Source: Epinephelus fuscoguttatus
Lineage: Eukaryota; Chordata; Actinopteri; Perciformes; Serranidae
Direction: 5' to 3'
Length of the DNA stretch: 64,000 nt
NCBI RefSeq assembly: GCF_011397635.1
Contig: NC_064773.1
Coordinates: 32,931,449-32,995,448, forward strand
The notes beneath the pieces are model-generated. The model did no database searches. It had not been told where the DNA came from and was given only the letters and a program-made list of their open reading frames with translations. The position numbers were made by a program, and so were the translations under genes. Positions 47,331-58,895 of this stretch are shown in pieces (position 1 is the stretch's first letter; the number at the start of each line of letters is the position of its first letter).

Positions 47331-47707
47331 TCATTCATTCATTCATCCATCTTCTAACCGCTTCATCTTCTTGAGGGTGGGGCTGGAGCCTATCCCAGCT
47401 GACATCGGGCGAGAGGCAGGGTACACCCTGAACAGGTCGCCAGACTATCGCAGGGCTGACACATAGAGACAAACAACCATTCACGCTCACATTCACACCT
47501 ATGGACAATTTAGAGTTATCAATTAACCTAGTCCCCAATCTGCATGTCTTTGGACTGTGGGAGGAAGCCGGAGTGCCCGGAGAGAACCCACGCTGACACG
47601 GGGAGAACATGCAAACTCTGCACAGAAGGGCTCCCACACACGGGATCGAACTGGCAACCCTCTTGCTGTGAGGTGAGAGTGCTAACCACCATACCATCGT
47701 GCCGCCC
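47331..47707 (-). mobile_element. Full-length SINE with 15-bp target duplication
   Basis: ATGTAGTCATGTCAT lies at 47316-47330 and 47708-47722, an exact 15-bp target-site duplication. On the minus strand the element has a tRNA-like head (TGGTTAGCACTC A-box-like, 'ccagttcgatccc' B-box-like), a ~300-bp body and a tail of GAAT repeats (CATTC on the plus strand). The tail is LINE-like, as expected for reverse transcription by a partner LINE. Confidence 0.9.
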
Positions 47708-47756
47708 ATGTAGTCATGTCATGTTAAAAATAAAAAATAAAAACAGTTTGAGATGA

Positions 47757-48523
47757 TTTGAGCTTTGTGACATGGCACGTTATCCTGCTGGAAGTAGTCA
47801 TCAGCAACAATACTCAGGTTGGCTGTGGCATTTAAACAATGCTCAGTTGGTACTAAGGGGCCCAAAGTGTGCTAAGAAAATATTGTCCACACCATTACAC
47901 CATCACCACCAGCCTGAACCATTGATACAAGGCAGGATGGATCCATGCTTTCATTTTGTTTACGCCAAATTCTGACCTTACCATCTGAATGTCGCAGCAG
48001 AAATCGAGACTCATCAGACCAGGTAACGTTTTTCCAATCTTCCATTGTTCAACTTTGGTGAGTCTGTGTGAATTGTAGCCTCAGTTTCCTGTTGTTAGCT
48101 GACAGGAGTGGCACCTGATGTGGTCCTCTGCTGCTGGAGCCCATCTGAAGATGGTTTTCTGCATAACTTGGTTGTAACGAGTGGTTATTTGAGTTACTGT
48201 TGCCTTTCTATCACCTTGAACCAGTCTGACCATTCTCCTCTGACTTCTGGTATCAACAAGGCCTTTTCACCCCGAGAACTGCTGCTCACTGGATATTTTC
48301 TCTTTTTCGGACCATCCTCTGTAAACCCTAGAGATGGTTGTGCATCCCAGTAGATCAGCAGTTTCTGAAATATTCAGACCAGCCCGTCTGGCACCAACAA
48401 CCATGCCTCATTTAAAGTCACTTAAATCTCCTTTCTTCCCCATTCTGATACTCAGTTTGAACTTCAGCAGGTTGTCTTGACCGGCTGATTAGCTATTTGT
48501 GTTAAGAAGCAGTTGAACAAGTG
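47757..48523 (-). pseudogene. Decayed Tc1-like transposase
   Basis: On the minus strand a start-like ATGGGGAAGAAAGGAGATTT at about 48444 encodes MGKKGDLSDF, the usual N-terminus of a fish Tc1 transposase. Downstream parts include 'TRYNQVMQ', 'LRLQF(T)H', the DE-S-R-F core ('gatgagtctcgatttctg') and 'YFQQDNVPCH', which belong to a DD34E catalytic domain. Several frame breaks and a deletion separate them, so it is inactive. The inverted repeats of Tc1 were not found. Confidence 0.8.
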
Positions 48524-49480
48524 TAGCGGTGAGTGTGTATAATTGTGTGTAAGTATTGGTAATAACTGATAATTATTTATGTCACATATATGGTTTGTAT
48601 TTACCTCATATGTACATATCCTTCATATATGGAAATGTAATATATGTAGGGGGAACGGGGTTGGTTGTGTCACGGGTTGGTTGTCACAGTGCTTATTACA
48701 ACCACACTAGATGGCGCTGTGACATGATGTTATCAAACTTTAGGCCTGACATCCTGTTCATTTTGCACTGGCCATTTTGTGGATCACACACATAAAACAT
48801 TGAGGTGAGGAGACATTTAAAAATCAAACACTTATTAAAAAGCCAAAAGTAATAGCTTTCTTTTGAGTCAGCTTTTAGCTACCAAGCTAAAGCCATGTGG
48901 TAGCTAGTTTAACATGTTTGTCAAGAGGTCAGGTGGGGATGGTTGTCTCACTGCTCTGGGGGTTGGTTGTCACATGTGTTTTTGTTCTCAGGTGTTGGTG
49001 CACATAATACCTTAATTCACTGTTGTTTCATTAGCCTACCTGTTAGGAAATATTGGACATTTAAGCTACCTTTTAAGGCTGTTTGTCTTTTGTTTGATAT
49101 TTGTGTGCTGTTTGTTGTTGTCCAAATTAGGCAACTTATTCATTCATTGATTTGTTTGAAAACAGTGGCTTTAATAAAGAGACTTTTTAGCACTGCAAAT
49201 TCTTCCATTTTACATTTTACTGCCGCTCTTTTACTTTCAATTGAAGATTTCTCGTTTCATTTTCATTACTTCGATTTTATTACAATGCCATAAAAACAGA
49301 ACAAAGGGTGGAAATGCTGCTCTCGCTGAGGTCACATGTGTGTATATTTTTTATAATGCATCTCAAAGCACATGCTGACAGTTGTGGAAGTTAAATAAAC
49401 CCTATGGCGTTTTTGACAATGTTTTTATCAATGAGTTCCTCTTTTGATTCTAAGTAAATTGGTAGAGACTTTTTAGAACT
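48524..49480. other. Spacer, no gene recognised
   Basis: Contains repeated 'gggttggttgt' phrases at about 48656-48690 and 48955-48970, but no coding family. The 116-codon frame at 48943-49293 is hydrophobic, low-complexity and unsupported. Confidence 0.4.
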
Positions 49481-49822
49481 CACAGCCGTGGCCGGCGCGA
49501 GAATGTTTTTGGGTTGTCCATACTTCCCATTCTCATGATAACAGTATCTCAGGTATGCCTTGTGGGTCTTTTGGCACAAACATCCACGGGGACTCAAAAA
49601 TAAACTGATTAGATTTTGGTGATTAAAGGTCACTGTGACCTCACAAAGCCATAACTCAAGAATTCATACACCAGTTGTGACAAAATTCACACATGTCTAA
49701 TAGGATAAAATGATAAAGAGGTCACAGTTTATGTCTGAAAGGTCAAAAGTACAACTTCACTGTGACAGCATAATGTGTTCTAGCCATTATTTAACATCAT
49801 GCCTCAGGAACAGAAGGGCAGA
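49481..49822 (-). repeat. Third copy of the nuclear-receptor-motif repeat
   Basis: Starts 'cacagccgtggccggcgcg', then 'tctcatgataacagtatctc', 'ggcacaaacatccac' and 'aataaactgattagattttg', matching the other two copies. AGGTCACTGTGACCT at 49627-49641 contains a perfect oestrogen response element palindrome (GGTCA-nnn-TGACC). Confidence 0.75.
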
Positions 49823-50720
49823 CACTGATCATGTGACAATAATCTTGAAACTGTGCTGATAGATCTTCTGTGATGGGTTGAAGATGTGTGTGAAGCATTC
49901 ACATTTCAGAATATGTAGCTTCATTACAGCATTAAGTATTGTCTACTGCTGTCTACAACTTTGTGACATATCCTGAAACAGGAGGTCTGGTTAACCCACA
50001 AACCCACAGCAGACCTGCAAGCTTTGACTTCTAGTCACACCACTCCTGCCTTAAACTGTGTGAAATGTTGACAGTCCTGGAAAAGGTTACACAATCTGGT
50101 AAACAACATTAGTGCATACAGCTTGTCACTAATCACAATTTATGACTAATGCAAATGAGTACAGTTGTTCTGTTTATCAAGTGTGCCTTTTATTAATGGT
50201 TACATTATCTTGTTACTGTGCATCCTGAGCAGGACCTTACATCATCCTTGTCATTGTCACCTACACTGTGTGTTGTAAGAGCAAGGGTCTCTGTGTAAAG
50301 CCAACAACAATACACCTTCAACATTTTCACATGCTTGGAAAAGTTCATGACACTTGATTCTGTAGTCAGAAGCCTCTCTGGTGGTTGACTGCTGCAACAA
50401 ATGAGTTCATGAAAACAAGAACTGAATATTTTGTTTGTGTCATTGAATCAGTTTGAAATATCACAGGACAGAAATAGATTTTATGACTCATCTGGCATCA
50501 CAGAAGCAGAAGTTACCACTACCCAGGATGCGCTCTAATCTTTACATTAGAGATGAGCAAAATGTTGCAAGGGATTTAAAGGAATTTAGAAAATGTATGA
50601 CTAAAGTGGGATTTATACTTCTGTGTCAAATCAAGGCTGTAACCTATGCCATAGCCTGATGTGCTCCTCCCAAGAAATGTAACTGCACATCGGGGAGACA
50701 CAGACCTCCTGTCTATTTTT
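49823..50720. other. Spacer, nothing recognised
   Basis: No gene, element ends or tandem repeat seen. Confidence 0.4.
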
Positions 50721-51098
50721 CATTCATTCATTCATCTTCTAACCGCTTCATCCTCTTGAGGGTCGCGGGGGGGCTGGAGCCTATCCCAGCTAACATTGGG
50801 CGAGAGGCAGGGTACACCCTGGACAGGTCGCCAGACTATCGCAGGGCTGACACATAGAGACAAACAACCATTCACGCTCACATTCACACCTACGGACAAT
50901 TTAGAGTTATCAATTAACCTAGTCCCCAATCTGCATGTCTTTGGACTGTGGGAGGAAGCCGGAGTGCCCGGAGAGAACCCACACTGACACGGGGAGAACA
51001 TGCAAACTCCGCACAGAAGGGCTCCCACGCCCGGGATCGAACCGGCAACCCTTTTGCTGTGAGGCGAGAGTGCTAACCACCATACCACCATGCCGCCC
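50721..51098 (-). mobile_element. Full-length SINE with 13-bp target duplication
   Basis: CCTGTCTATTTTT lies at 50708-50720 and again at 51099-51111, an exact target duplication. Head, body and CATTC tail match the copy at 47331-47707 closely, with the B-box intact (GGTTCGATCCC on the minus strand). High similarity and an intact duplication point to a fairly young insertion. Confidence 0.92.
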
Positions 51099-51562
51099 CC
51101 TGTCTATTTTTGTAAGCTGAATACCATTTCCCTCAGTGGAAATGAAGCTGTGTGTGATTCATCCTGGCTTCATATGGGTAGTAGAAATCTCCGCTAATTG
51201 CTAGGCAAATTTTTACAATGTAAAATGCCATAGACTTGTGCTAAAAACATTAGCATGTTGTATTTGTGGGGAAAATGTGTCCAATAAAAACAAGTGTTTT
51301 GTCTGTGAATGCTGCGAGTTATAGTGAAGCTGATTATTGTGTTTAGGTTTGAAACTGTCTCTATTAAGCTATGTTTAATGTGTGTTTTAGGTGTGTTTCA
51401 AATCACCTAAACTTTGCAGTACTTCACAGAAATGCCACCACAGACCAGTGTTTTAGAGGTGCAACTGCGGAGTGACACAGACACACCACCACACAAGTAT
51501 AAATGCTGACATTGTCGTAGGCCACAGCGTAGGCTCTGCACAGAGCAAGTATAAATCTGCCT

Positions 51563-51666
51563 TTAAAGGTTCAGTGAGTAAGATTTAGGGGAATTTAGTG
51601 GCATCTAGTGGTAAGGATTGCAGACTGCAACTGGCCTCCCTCTAAATCCTACACACTGATCCTTCA
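51563..51666. mobile_element. Short MITE with TTAAAGG ends
   Basis: 'ttaaaggttcagtgagtaag' at the left and 'tcctacacactgatccttc' at the right are the ends of the family also at 59788-60123. This copy has lost most of the centre. It lies about 120 bp beyond the cdnf stop codon, possibly in the 3' UTR. Confidence 0.6.
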
Positions 51667-51785
51667 GTTCATGTCTGGAGGTGGACTTTACATGAATGAA
51701 ATAAGGTGAGATAAATGAGAATACAAGAATAATTTGACTTTTTTTGCTGTGTGGATGGGTGGGTTTAGAGAATACCAGTCACTAT

Positions 51786-53536
51786 TCATAGTTCCATACT
51801 GTGACTGTGCAGCGGTGCTTTCTCCTGAATGAGGCTGACAAACTCGTGTTTCTCCAAACACCCTCGACACTCTTCTCCCCATGAGGCTAAAATGTTCCTC
51901 AGCTCCAAGACTCTCAGCTTTTTGAGCCCGTCACTGCTCAGATCCTTCAGCTGAGGCTCTGCAGACAACCATAAAACACAGAAATAGGCTTTATACTGTC
52001 CACACACACATGAATGTCCAGTCTTTGTTGTGTATTTGAACACCTTTTACCATATCTGAGCTGACAGATCTGTGTGTCTCTGCTGCTGAGGCGCTGGCAG
52101 ATCTTCTCAACAGGGACGTGGGAGGCCAGAGGTCGAGATACTGATGCTGTGACGCGGGTCGCGGCATCACTGCTGGCTCCTAGGTAGTAACACTGGGACA
52201 GCACATTGACATATTTTTCATCAACTTTTTCATCATTAGATTAATTTTACATCCCAGACAGATGCACAGACACACTGTTTCTCCAAAGCAAGGCAAAAAT
52301 AAGGTTGTGTTTCCGTGCTTGTGTGTGTGTTCTCACCAGCCTCGCTTCCTTCCCCTGGGCGACAGCGCAGGCCTGGATCAGCTCCTCCTCCACCAAAGAG
52401 GGGGTGAGTTCCCTATGAGCTGAGGTCAGACTGCCATACAGTCTGTTGAGGAAGTCCACACACACTGCGGAGTGGACAAATATACATTTGATAGAGTGTG
52501 AAACAGGCTCTTGGGACATTTTCTTGTACATTTTGTTATTGATTTTATTGGTATGTGAGTTTTGCAATAATTTTATTATTTTATAATTTTATACAGAGCC
52601 CCTGAAGTCCTGTAAGATGATTTATTTTTTATTTTGTGGGGAAAAGTTATTTTCTTGTGCCTGCACAATAATAACTTGGTCCTACTAGATAATAACCTGT
52701 GTCCATTATACAATAATGTATGCACAACATAATTACTGTACATAGGGCAATGGAGCACAAAATGAAATTCATCCTCAACAACATCAAGCTCACAAAAACA
52801 CAAATGCTTCTTTTCGGATATACCTTTAAATCTGCCTACCTTAGTTGACAGTTGACAGTTGAGCATCACATACTGTATCAGTGTACTTGCTTATGATAAA
52901 AAAAGAAAAAAAAATAGGAAATGTGTTTTCAAATTTTAGTTTTTATTTCAATTATTTAGTTAGTTAGTTAGTTAGTTTGTTTGTTTCTGGGGGTTGGAGG
53001 TGGGAGGCAGCCAGTCTGTGTTGTGCACCTTTGTGCTTATTGCCTGACAATAGATGGGCCTGTCTTCGAAGCAGTGTGCAGGACACGGGACCCAAGTGTT
53101 GTAGGATAATTTGAACAGTGTTCTTCCTTAAAAGAAAAACACCTACCCCTTCATTTACATTTTTTTCTTTCATACTAGACAAACTCTAAAGCTATCTCCT
53201 GTTGGTGATGACCTGTCAGTTTAATTTCCCAAATATACTCATATAGTCTCAGCTATATTCTAACTCAAATCATTGTAAGATTATTCATCAAAAGCCATGT
53301 TGCACAACATCTTCCACACATGCAGGGCAGATTATGGTGGGTGCACTGTGTGACCACGGGCATGCACAGCTGAGAAGAACCTGTTGCTGCTCTCAGTGCA
53401 GTGTAGTATTGGTAAACCAGAGCCAGACCGTACATAACGTGTGCTCACACCATGCTGTCTAACCTTCACAGTCGCCTCCTGCAGAAAAAGTAAACCCTCT
53501 GATAAACAGCAGAAAGGCGAGCGACCACACCGACAT
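51786..53536 (-). CDS. cdnf: Cerebral dopamine neurotrophic factor
   Basis: Four coding exons on the minus strand: 53536-53464, 52464-52337, 52192-52051, 51958-51786 (516 nt, 171 aa; human 187 aa). The signal peptide MSVWSLAFLLFIRGFTFSAG is followed by GDCE. All eight family cysteines are present: DCE, VCV, QAC, CYYLGA, KIC, QIC and CRGC. The N-terminal saposin-like half contains VDFLNRLYGSL. The C-terminal SAP-like half contains KKLRVLELRNILASWGEECRGC, with the CXXC motif. The last residues are SMEL, a weak KDEL-like signal (human KTEL). MANF/CDNF proteins act in the ER and are secreted under stress, protecting neurons. Head-to-head placement beside hspa14 supports CDNF rather than MANF. Intron 1 holds a LINE remnant. 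Confidence 0.94.
52620..52869 (-). pseudogene. LINE C-terminal fragment in cdnf intron 1
   Basis: The minus strand reads GRFKGISEKKHLCFCELDVV and then EDEFHFVLHCPMY. This matches the C-terminal zinc-knuckle-like region found after the RT domain of many fish LINEs (CxxC...EDExHFLxxCPxY). The surrounding RT domain is absent. Confidence 0.7.
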
Positions 53537-54562
53537 GGTAGCGTGTGCCGTTATTATTAGCTACATGCATGGCGTCCCAGTTCCCTCAGCACCCAGAGTG
53601 AGACCCCGGGAGTGACGTCATCGCATGGTCAAGGATCCGACTGGCTGAAGCTTGAATCAAACGGTCTAAAATATATTTGTAAATATATTTTATATTTTCT
53701 TCATTCAGTTGACAATACTCCTGCACTTTGTTATGGAGTTTTACTTGTTATGGAGTAAATATGCTAATAATAATAATAATAATAATATGTTATATATTCC
53801 AAAATCTTATAATATCAGATATATTATATTATCTGATATTATTTGTTATACCGGTATGCTATTAAAAATTCATGTATACAATGTATGTATACAAAACAAA
53901 CAGAAAAAAAATGATAATTTACAAAAAAAAACAGACAAGAGATTGAAATGGTATTAAAAATGTAGAAAAAAATATGATACTACTACTACTACTACTACTA
54001 CTACGAATAATAATAATAATGATGATAATAATAATGATAATCGCGTATTACTTATTCTAAAATATTACGCTGTTATTTGTTATATCTGTATGTTGTCAAA
54101 TAATATATTTTTAATTGAACAATTGTTGAAAAAATTTACAAACAACAGTGACAGGATCAGACAGAAAAACTGACAGAAATAAAATGATAAATGAAAACAG
54201 ACAAGACATTGAAATGGTATTAAATACAGAGAAAGAAATATAATAAGAATATTAAAGTAAGGGTTAGGGCTTTTTTTTATAAATCATTCATCTGTTCAAT
54301 TTTCTTTCTTTTTCACACGTATTTAACAGCTTTCAAATTAAAGAAACTCATTATGTAACATGTTAAGGATTTGTGAAAATAAAACTATTCAAGAAGAAGA
54401 ACGTTTTTAACCAGAAAGTCGTCTAATAAATACTCCATTTCATCAATCTGTATGTTCATATAAGTTATGCGCTTTTATTCTGAAAACATTGCACCGGAAG
54501 TTGTTTCTGGGAGCGGAACACGGGCCGCATGCGCGTGGAGCAGCCCTTTGAGTTCTGCCAGC
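53537..54562. promoter_or_regulatory. Shared upstream region of cdnf and hspa14
   Basis: The two genes are head to head, with 1026 bp between start codons. The cdnf side has a GC-richer stretch with 'gtgacgtcat' (a CRE-like TGACGTCA at about 53613-53620). The middle is AT-rich, with (TAC)n at about 53980-54004 and (AAT)n tracts. The hspa14 side has 'cggaagt' ETS-like and 'gccgcatgcgcg' NRF1-like sites within 70 bp of the start. This looks like two promoters separated by AT-rich filler. Confidence 0.5.
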
Positions 54563-57500
54563 ATGGCTGCCATAGGGGTTCACTTCGGGTATACCTGCGC
54601 TTGTGTGGCGATATTTAAGGTGAGTTTACACTCTGTTTATCTCTACTGGCCTTCCCCACCATGTCCTCCTTCTTCTGGGTCACATTGGTTGATCTCAAGC
54701 TCATATGCCGACTGAAACAGCGCCGGTTTAGATGCTGTAGATGACATGGGAACACGATGAATGAAGTCATTTCATTTATGATAGCTCTAAGGTTAGTCTC
54801 TAAAGAGATAAATTATAGGCCTATGTTTGGATCCCCACAACTGGCACTCAAATTAACGTTTGAATTCTTAATAGAACAACTGCGCAGTGTACACTTATCA
54901 TAAAGCAGCCTTGCTTAAAATATGGTTGTTGATGTAACGTTAAGTGAACCTACATTACAGCAAAGCTTTCTTTTCTGCTCTTTTGTTGTACACCACTTTA
55001 CTGTGAGTCTGTTGTGTTTTGTTTGGTGTTTAACTGCGTCTCTTTCTGATGCTTGCTGTCAAAGTTTACGTGCTTAAACCACTGTGTGTTTTTAGTGATT
55101 TCATGGAGTGTGATGGGACACATAGCTTAAGTTTTGGAAAAGCATTACACTGCAGACCCAGTAAAAATACCGGACCACCTCCAAACCTGTAATTGTGGAT
55201 GGTTGTGTCACATCACAGCATGTAGGTATTAGGTCTGCAGCTATTCCCTCTCCCTAGCCATATTCTTCAGCTCTTCCCAGGGGTCCCAAAGTGTTCCCAT
55301 CCACGGCGCATATCATCTCTGTAGGTTTTCTCTGTGGCACCAGTTGGATGTGCCTGTACACCTCAACAGGGAGGTCTGACCAGATGCTGAGGCACCTCAG
55401 CTAGATCTTTTCAATATGAGGGAGCAGATAGTCTGCTACAAGCTCTTTCAGATGTCTGAGATCCTCACGGTGCCCCCATGGGTGAGCTCAGCAGCCACCC
55501 TGTGTAGGAAATGCTTTTCAGACAGCCTGGAATCAGAATCTCATTCTTCTGGTTGTTACCTAAAGATCATGACCATAGGTGAGGGTGGGACGCAGATCGA
55601 CTGGTAATTGGGGAGCTCTGTCTTTAGCTCCGGCTCCCTCTTCACCATGATAGACCCTTACTGTGTCGCCATTACAGACACGACACCAGTTTGCCTGTGC
55701 TCCCTCTTATCCTACTCATGGATACTCCTTGACTGAGGACAGCAACTTAACCTGGAGGAATCAGTCTGCTGTTTTCAGGCAGAGAACAGTTGTGATGGGG
55801 ATGACAGCTGGAACTGTTCCAATGCACATTGGAAGTTATTTTCTTCCTCTTACTCTGTTGAAACAAGCCCCCCCCCCCCCCCCAAACCCCAACATACAAC
55901 CCCAGAGAGAAACCTTCTCCATAAAACACGTGGACCGGAGGGGCAAAAGATACATTTTCTGAAGATCAGTTAATCAATTTATTCATTAATTGTTTGCACT
56001 GTGAGAAGTATATTGCCAAGCTCTATTTGCAAGAACAAAAGTGATTTAGATAAATCTTTGTGTGTGTGCTGTGCAGGATGGGCGGGCTGATGTTGTGGCT
56101 AATGATGCAGGAGACAGAGTGACCCCAGCTGTGGTGGGCTACAGAGACACTGAGCAGGTACATCCATATACTTCTCTTCATGTCAGCTATCAAACCATTT
56201 GTAGTTTATAGGGAATCACGTATTACCTAAAAACTACAAGAGATGACTTTTGTATTCTTCTGATTATTGCATTGTTGTATTGTATTGTTGTATGTTCTGT
56301 GAAATGTTCAATCCCAGAGTGGGTGACATCATCACACTCACTGCAAGCTTCAGCACCTCGGCCTCAAGGGACAGTCAACCGTCTGTATTAACTTACATTT
56401 TAAATAATGTCTGAACTGCTTCCACTGCTTAGCCATCAACATACACAACATCATTTCTCTGTTAAACCATGTTATTATTACAGCATTGACAGCTATGTGA
56501 TAGTGGTTGACAGATATGGGTTTTTAATGGCTGATGCTGATATTTAGAAAGCTCCTGGTGGTTGACATAAAATGCCAATATCATGTTGCTGTCATTGTTT
56601 TTTTGTGTAATAAAATGAAATAATTTAATAGCAATAACAAACAAGACACAGAATTGCAGAACTTAAACAAAAATTTGTTGAACACTGTTTTTGTCTGCAT
56701 TGTCTCTGTTTGCTTACAGAGAAATAACAGCGCAACATTCAGAATTGCAATACTACATGATCTAGGGACATTATGTCAACCTCAGATGTCAAGTTTATTA
56801 CTTAATATCTATATGAAAAGCAATTGATTTTATTATTCTGGCACCAAAAGTTGTAATAAAATGTGTATTTGCAAAAATAGATATGTATTGATACAATATC
56901 TGTACACAAAATATTGCCATATGCTGTATCAATTTTTCCCCCCACCCCTACTACTATGTGCAGCAGCTATAAAGCCTCAGTCTGTAGCACCTGCTGTTAA
57001 TGTTTTGCTCATAACTTGCTTTGTATCTTCTGCAGATTGTAGGTATAGCAGCAAAGCAAGGACGGGTCCGCAACGCTGCTAACACAGTTGTCAAAGTGAA
57101 ACAAGTGCTGGGGAGAAGGTGACCTGTAACACTGTCTTGTTTGCAAGTCCTAAAGCTACAGGAGGCACAATATCGTAATAGTTGACTCAGTTTTTTAATA
57201 TTCCAATCTAAATAGTAGGTCAGTAATCAGAAAATAGTATTGAGTGTGTATTATCATAGGAAATATGATAATCATACACCTTTTGAAAATCATGCATTGT
57301 CATTTCTGAGAACATTTGAGTCTTACTGAATCATTAGCAGCCTGTATTGTGACTTAAATACCAGAGGATACAATCCTTCATGACATAAAGGACCTGGTTT
57401 AACGCTGAATGCATTTTTCAGAGTGACTAATAGATTTCTCTCCCCTGTTTCTCAACGGGTAGCTTTGATCATCCAGAGACACAAACTCATAGAGCAGAGA

Positions 57501-58859
57501 CAAAGTGTCAGGTGAGTTGAACACATCACCTCTGTGCTGTCCATGTAGTTTTTTTCTACCCCAAAATGTCTGAAATGACTGCTTTCCAGCATTGATTTAG
57601 TTTCCTTCATTAATATGTATTTTTCTCAAGCTGTTCATGTTGTACTTCTATCAGCTACCTTCAGTCAGACACACGATACCTTGTTAGTTTTGTCTCTTAG
57701 GTTTGTTGAGCCCACACTGATGTACTGTGGTTTCTGTATTTAGGTGGTCAGCAGACAAGAGAAGCCTTATTATGAGATCACAGCAGGAGAACACCCTGAG
57801 TATATTGCTCCAGAGGATGTGGCAAAACTCATCTTCCACAAAATGAAAGGTTGATTGCAACTTCCACAGACACACACATACAGATGCATGCTTCATAAAT
57901 AAACAGTCAGTTGATGAATCCTTCCCATTTTCACAGAAACGGCTCAGTCAGCCCTGGGCTCGGATGTCACTGAAGCAGTCATCACCGTCCCCTTTGAGTT
58001 TGCACATGCTCAGAAGAGCGCTCTGAGGTAGGCCACATTACTATGGAGCGCGAAAGGGCCCTAAACATCTGTTTAGACATTTGTATTAATAAGTCAGATT
58101 TGTTTGTCTTAACAGGTAAAAATATACTGCATTAAGACAACAGAAAATGCCCTGTTAACAAGAACATTTCTAACGCCTTAAGATGTCTAATATTGGGTGC
58201 AACTATTTCACCAGTTTCGGAGGGGAAACTGGTGAAATATTATTCAGTAATGTTATAAATTTTATTTTCATAAGTGTCCACTAGATGGCAGAATTGAATT
58301 AGAGTACACTAGACACCGTGCTTAGTCATCTATTCTGAGTGTGTTACTGATTTACCTTCATTCTTTCATATCACATAAAATTAATGCTTTAAGTTATTTG
58401 TTTTACTACTACTTTATATTACTGATTTTACTGAGGTCTGCTGCTGAATTCAGCGTCATGTTTCATTTGGCAGAACTCCGATTTAATAAGTCGGCAGTAA
58501 TAAAAGTGTGTAAACTGTCATTAAGGAAGATTATATTTCGTTTATTCACTTCACATGGAGCTTAAATGAATACAGAATTATGTCAGTTGTTCGCCTCATG
58601 TGTTACCGTCTGTTACTGAGTTGTCAAGAAATCATAAATCGTCTTTTAGGAGTAGATGTTTATGCTAGTTTAAGCTAGCTCAGGCTCTGTTAAATTTAAC
58701 AATATGCTAACGGAGCAAGGTGAGCTAATCACTAACACGCTTGGTTTAAAAGTAAAACAACAAATGCTTTGAGATGGCTGTCAGAGAAGACAGGTATGAT
58801 CACGTTTACCGTCTGAGGTGTAACAGGTGGTGTGTTCCACATGTTTTATTTCCTAATCC

Positions 58860-58895
<36 letters not shown>

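Noticed and set aside
54000-54010. CRISPR-like regular repeats in (TAC)n and AT-rich arrays
   Set aside because: Simple sequence in a vertebrate genome, without spacers of unique sequence.
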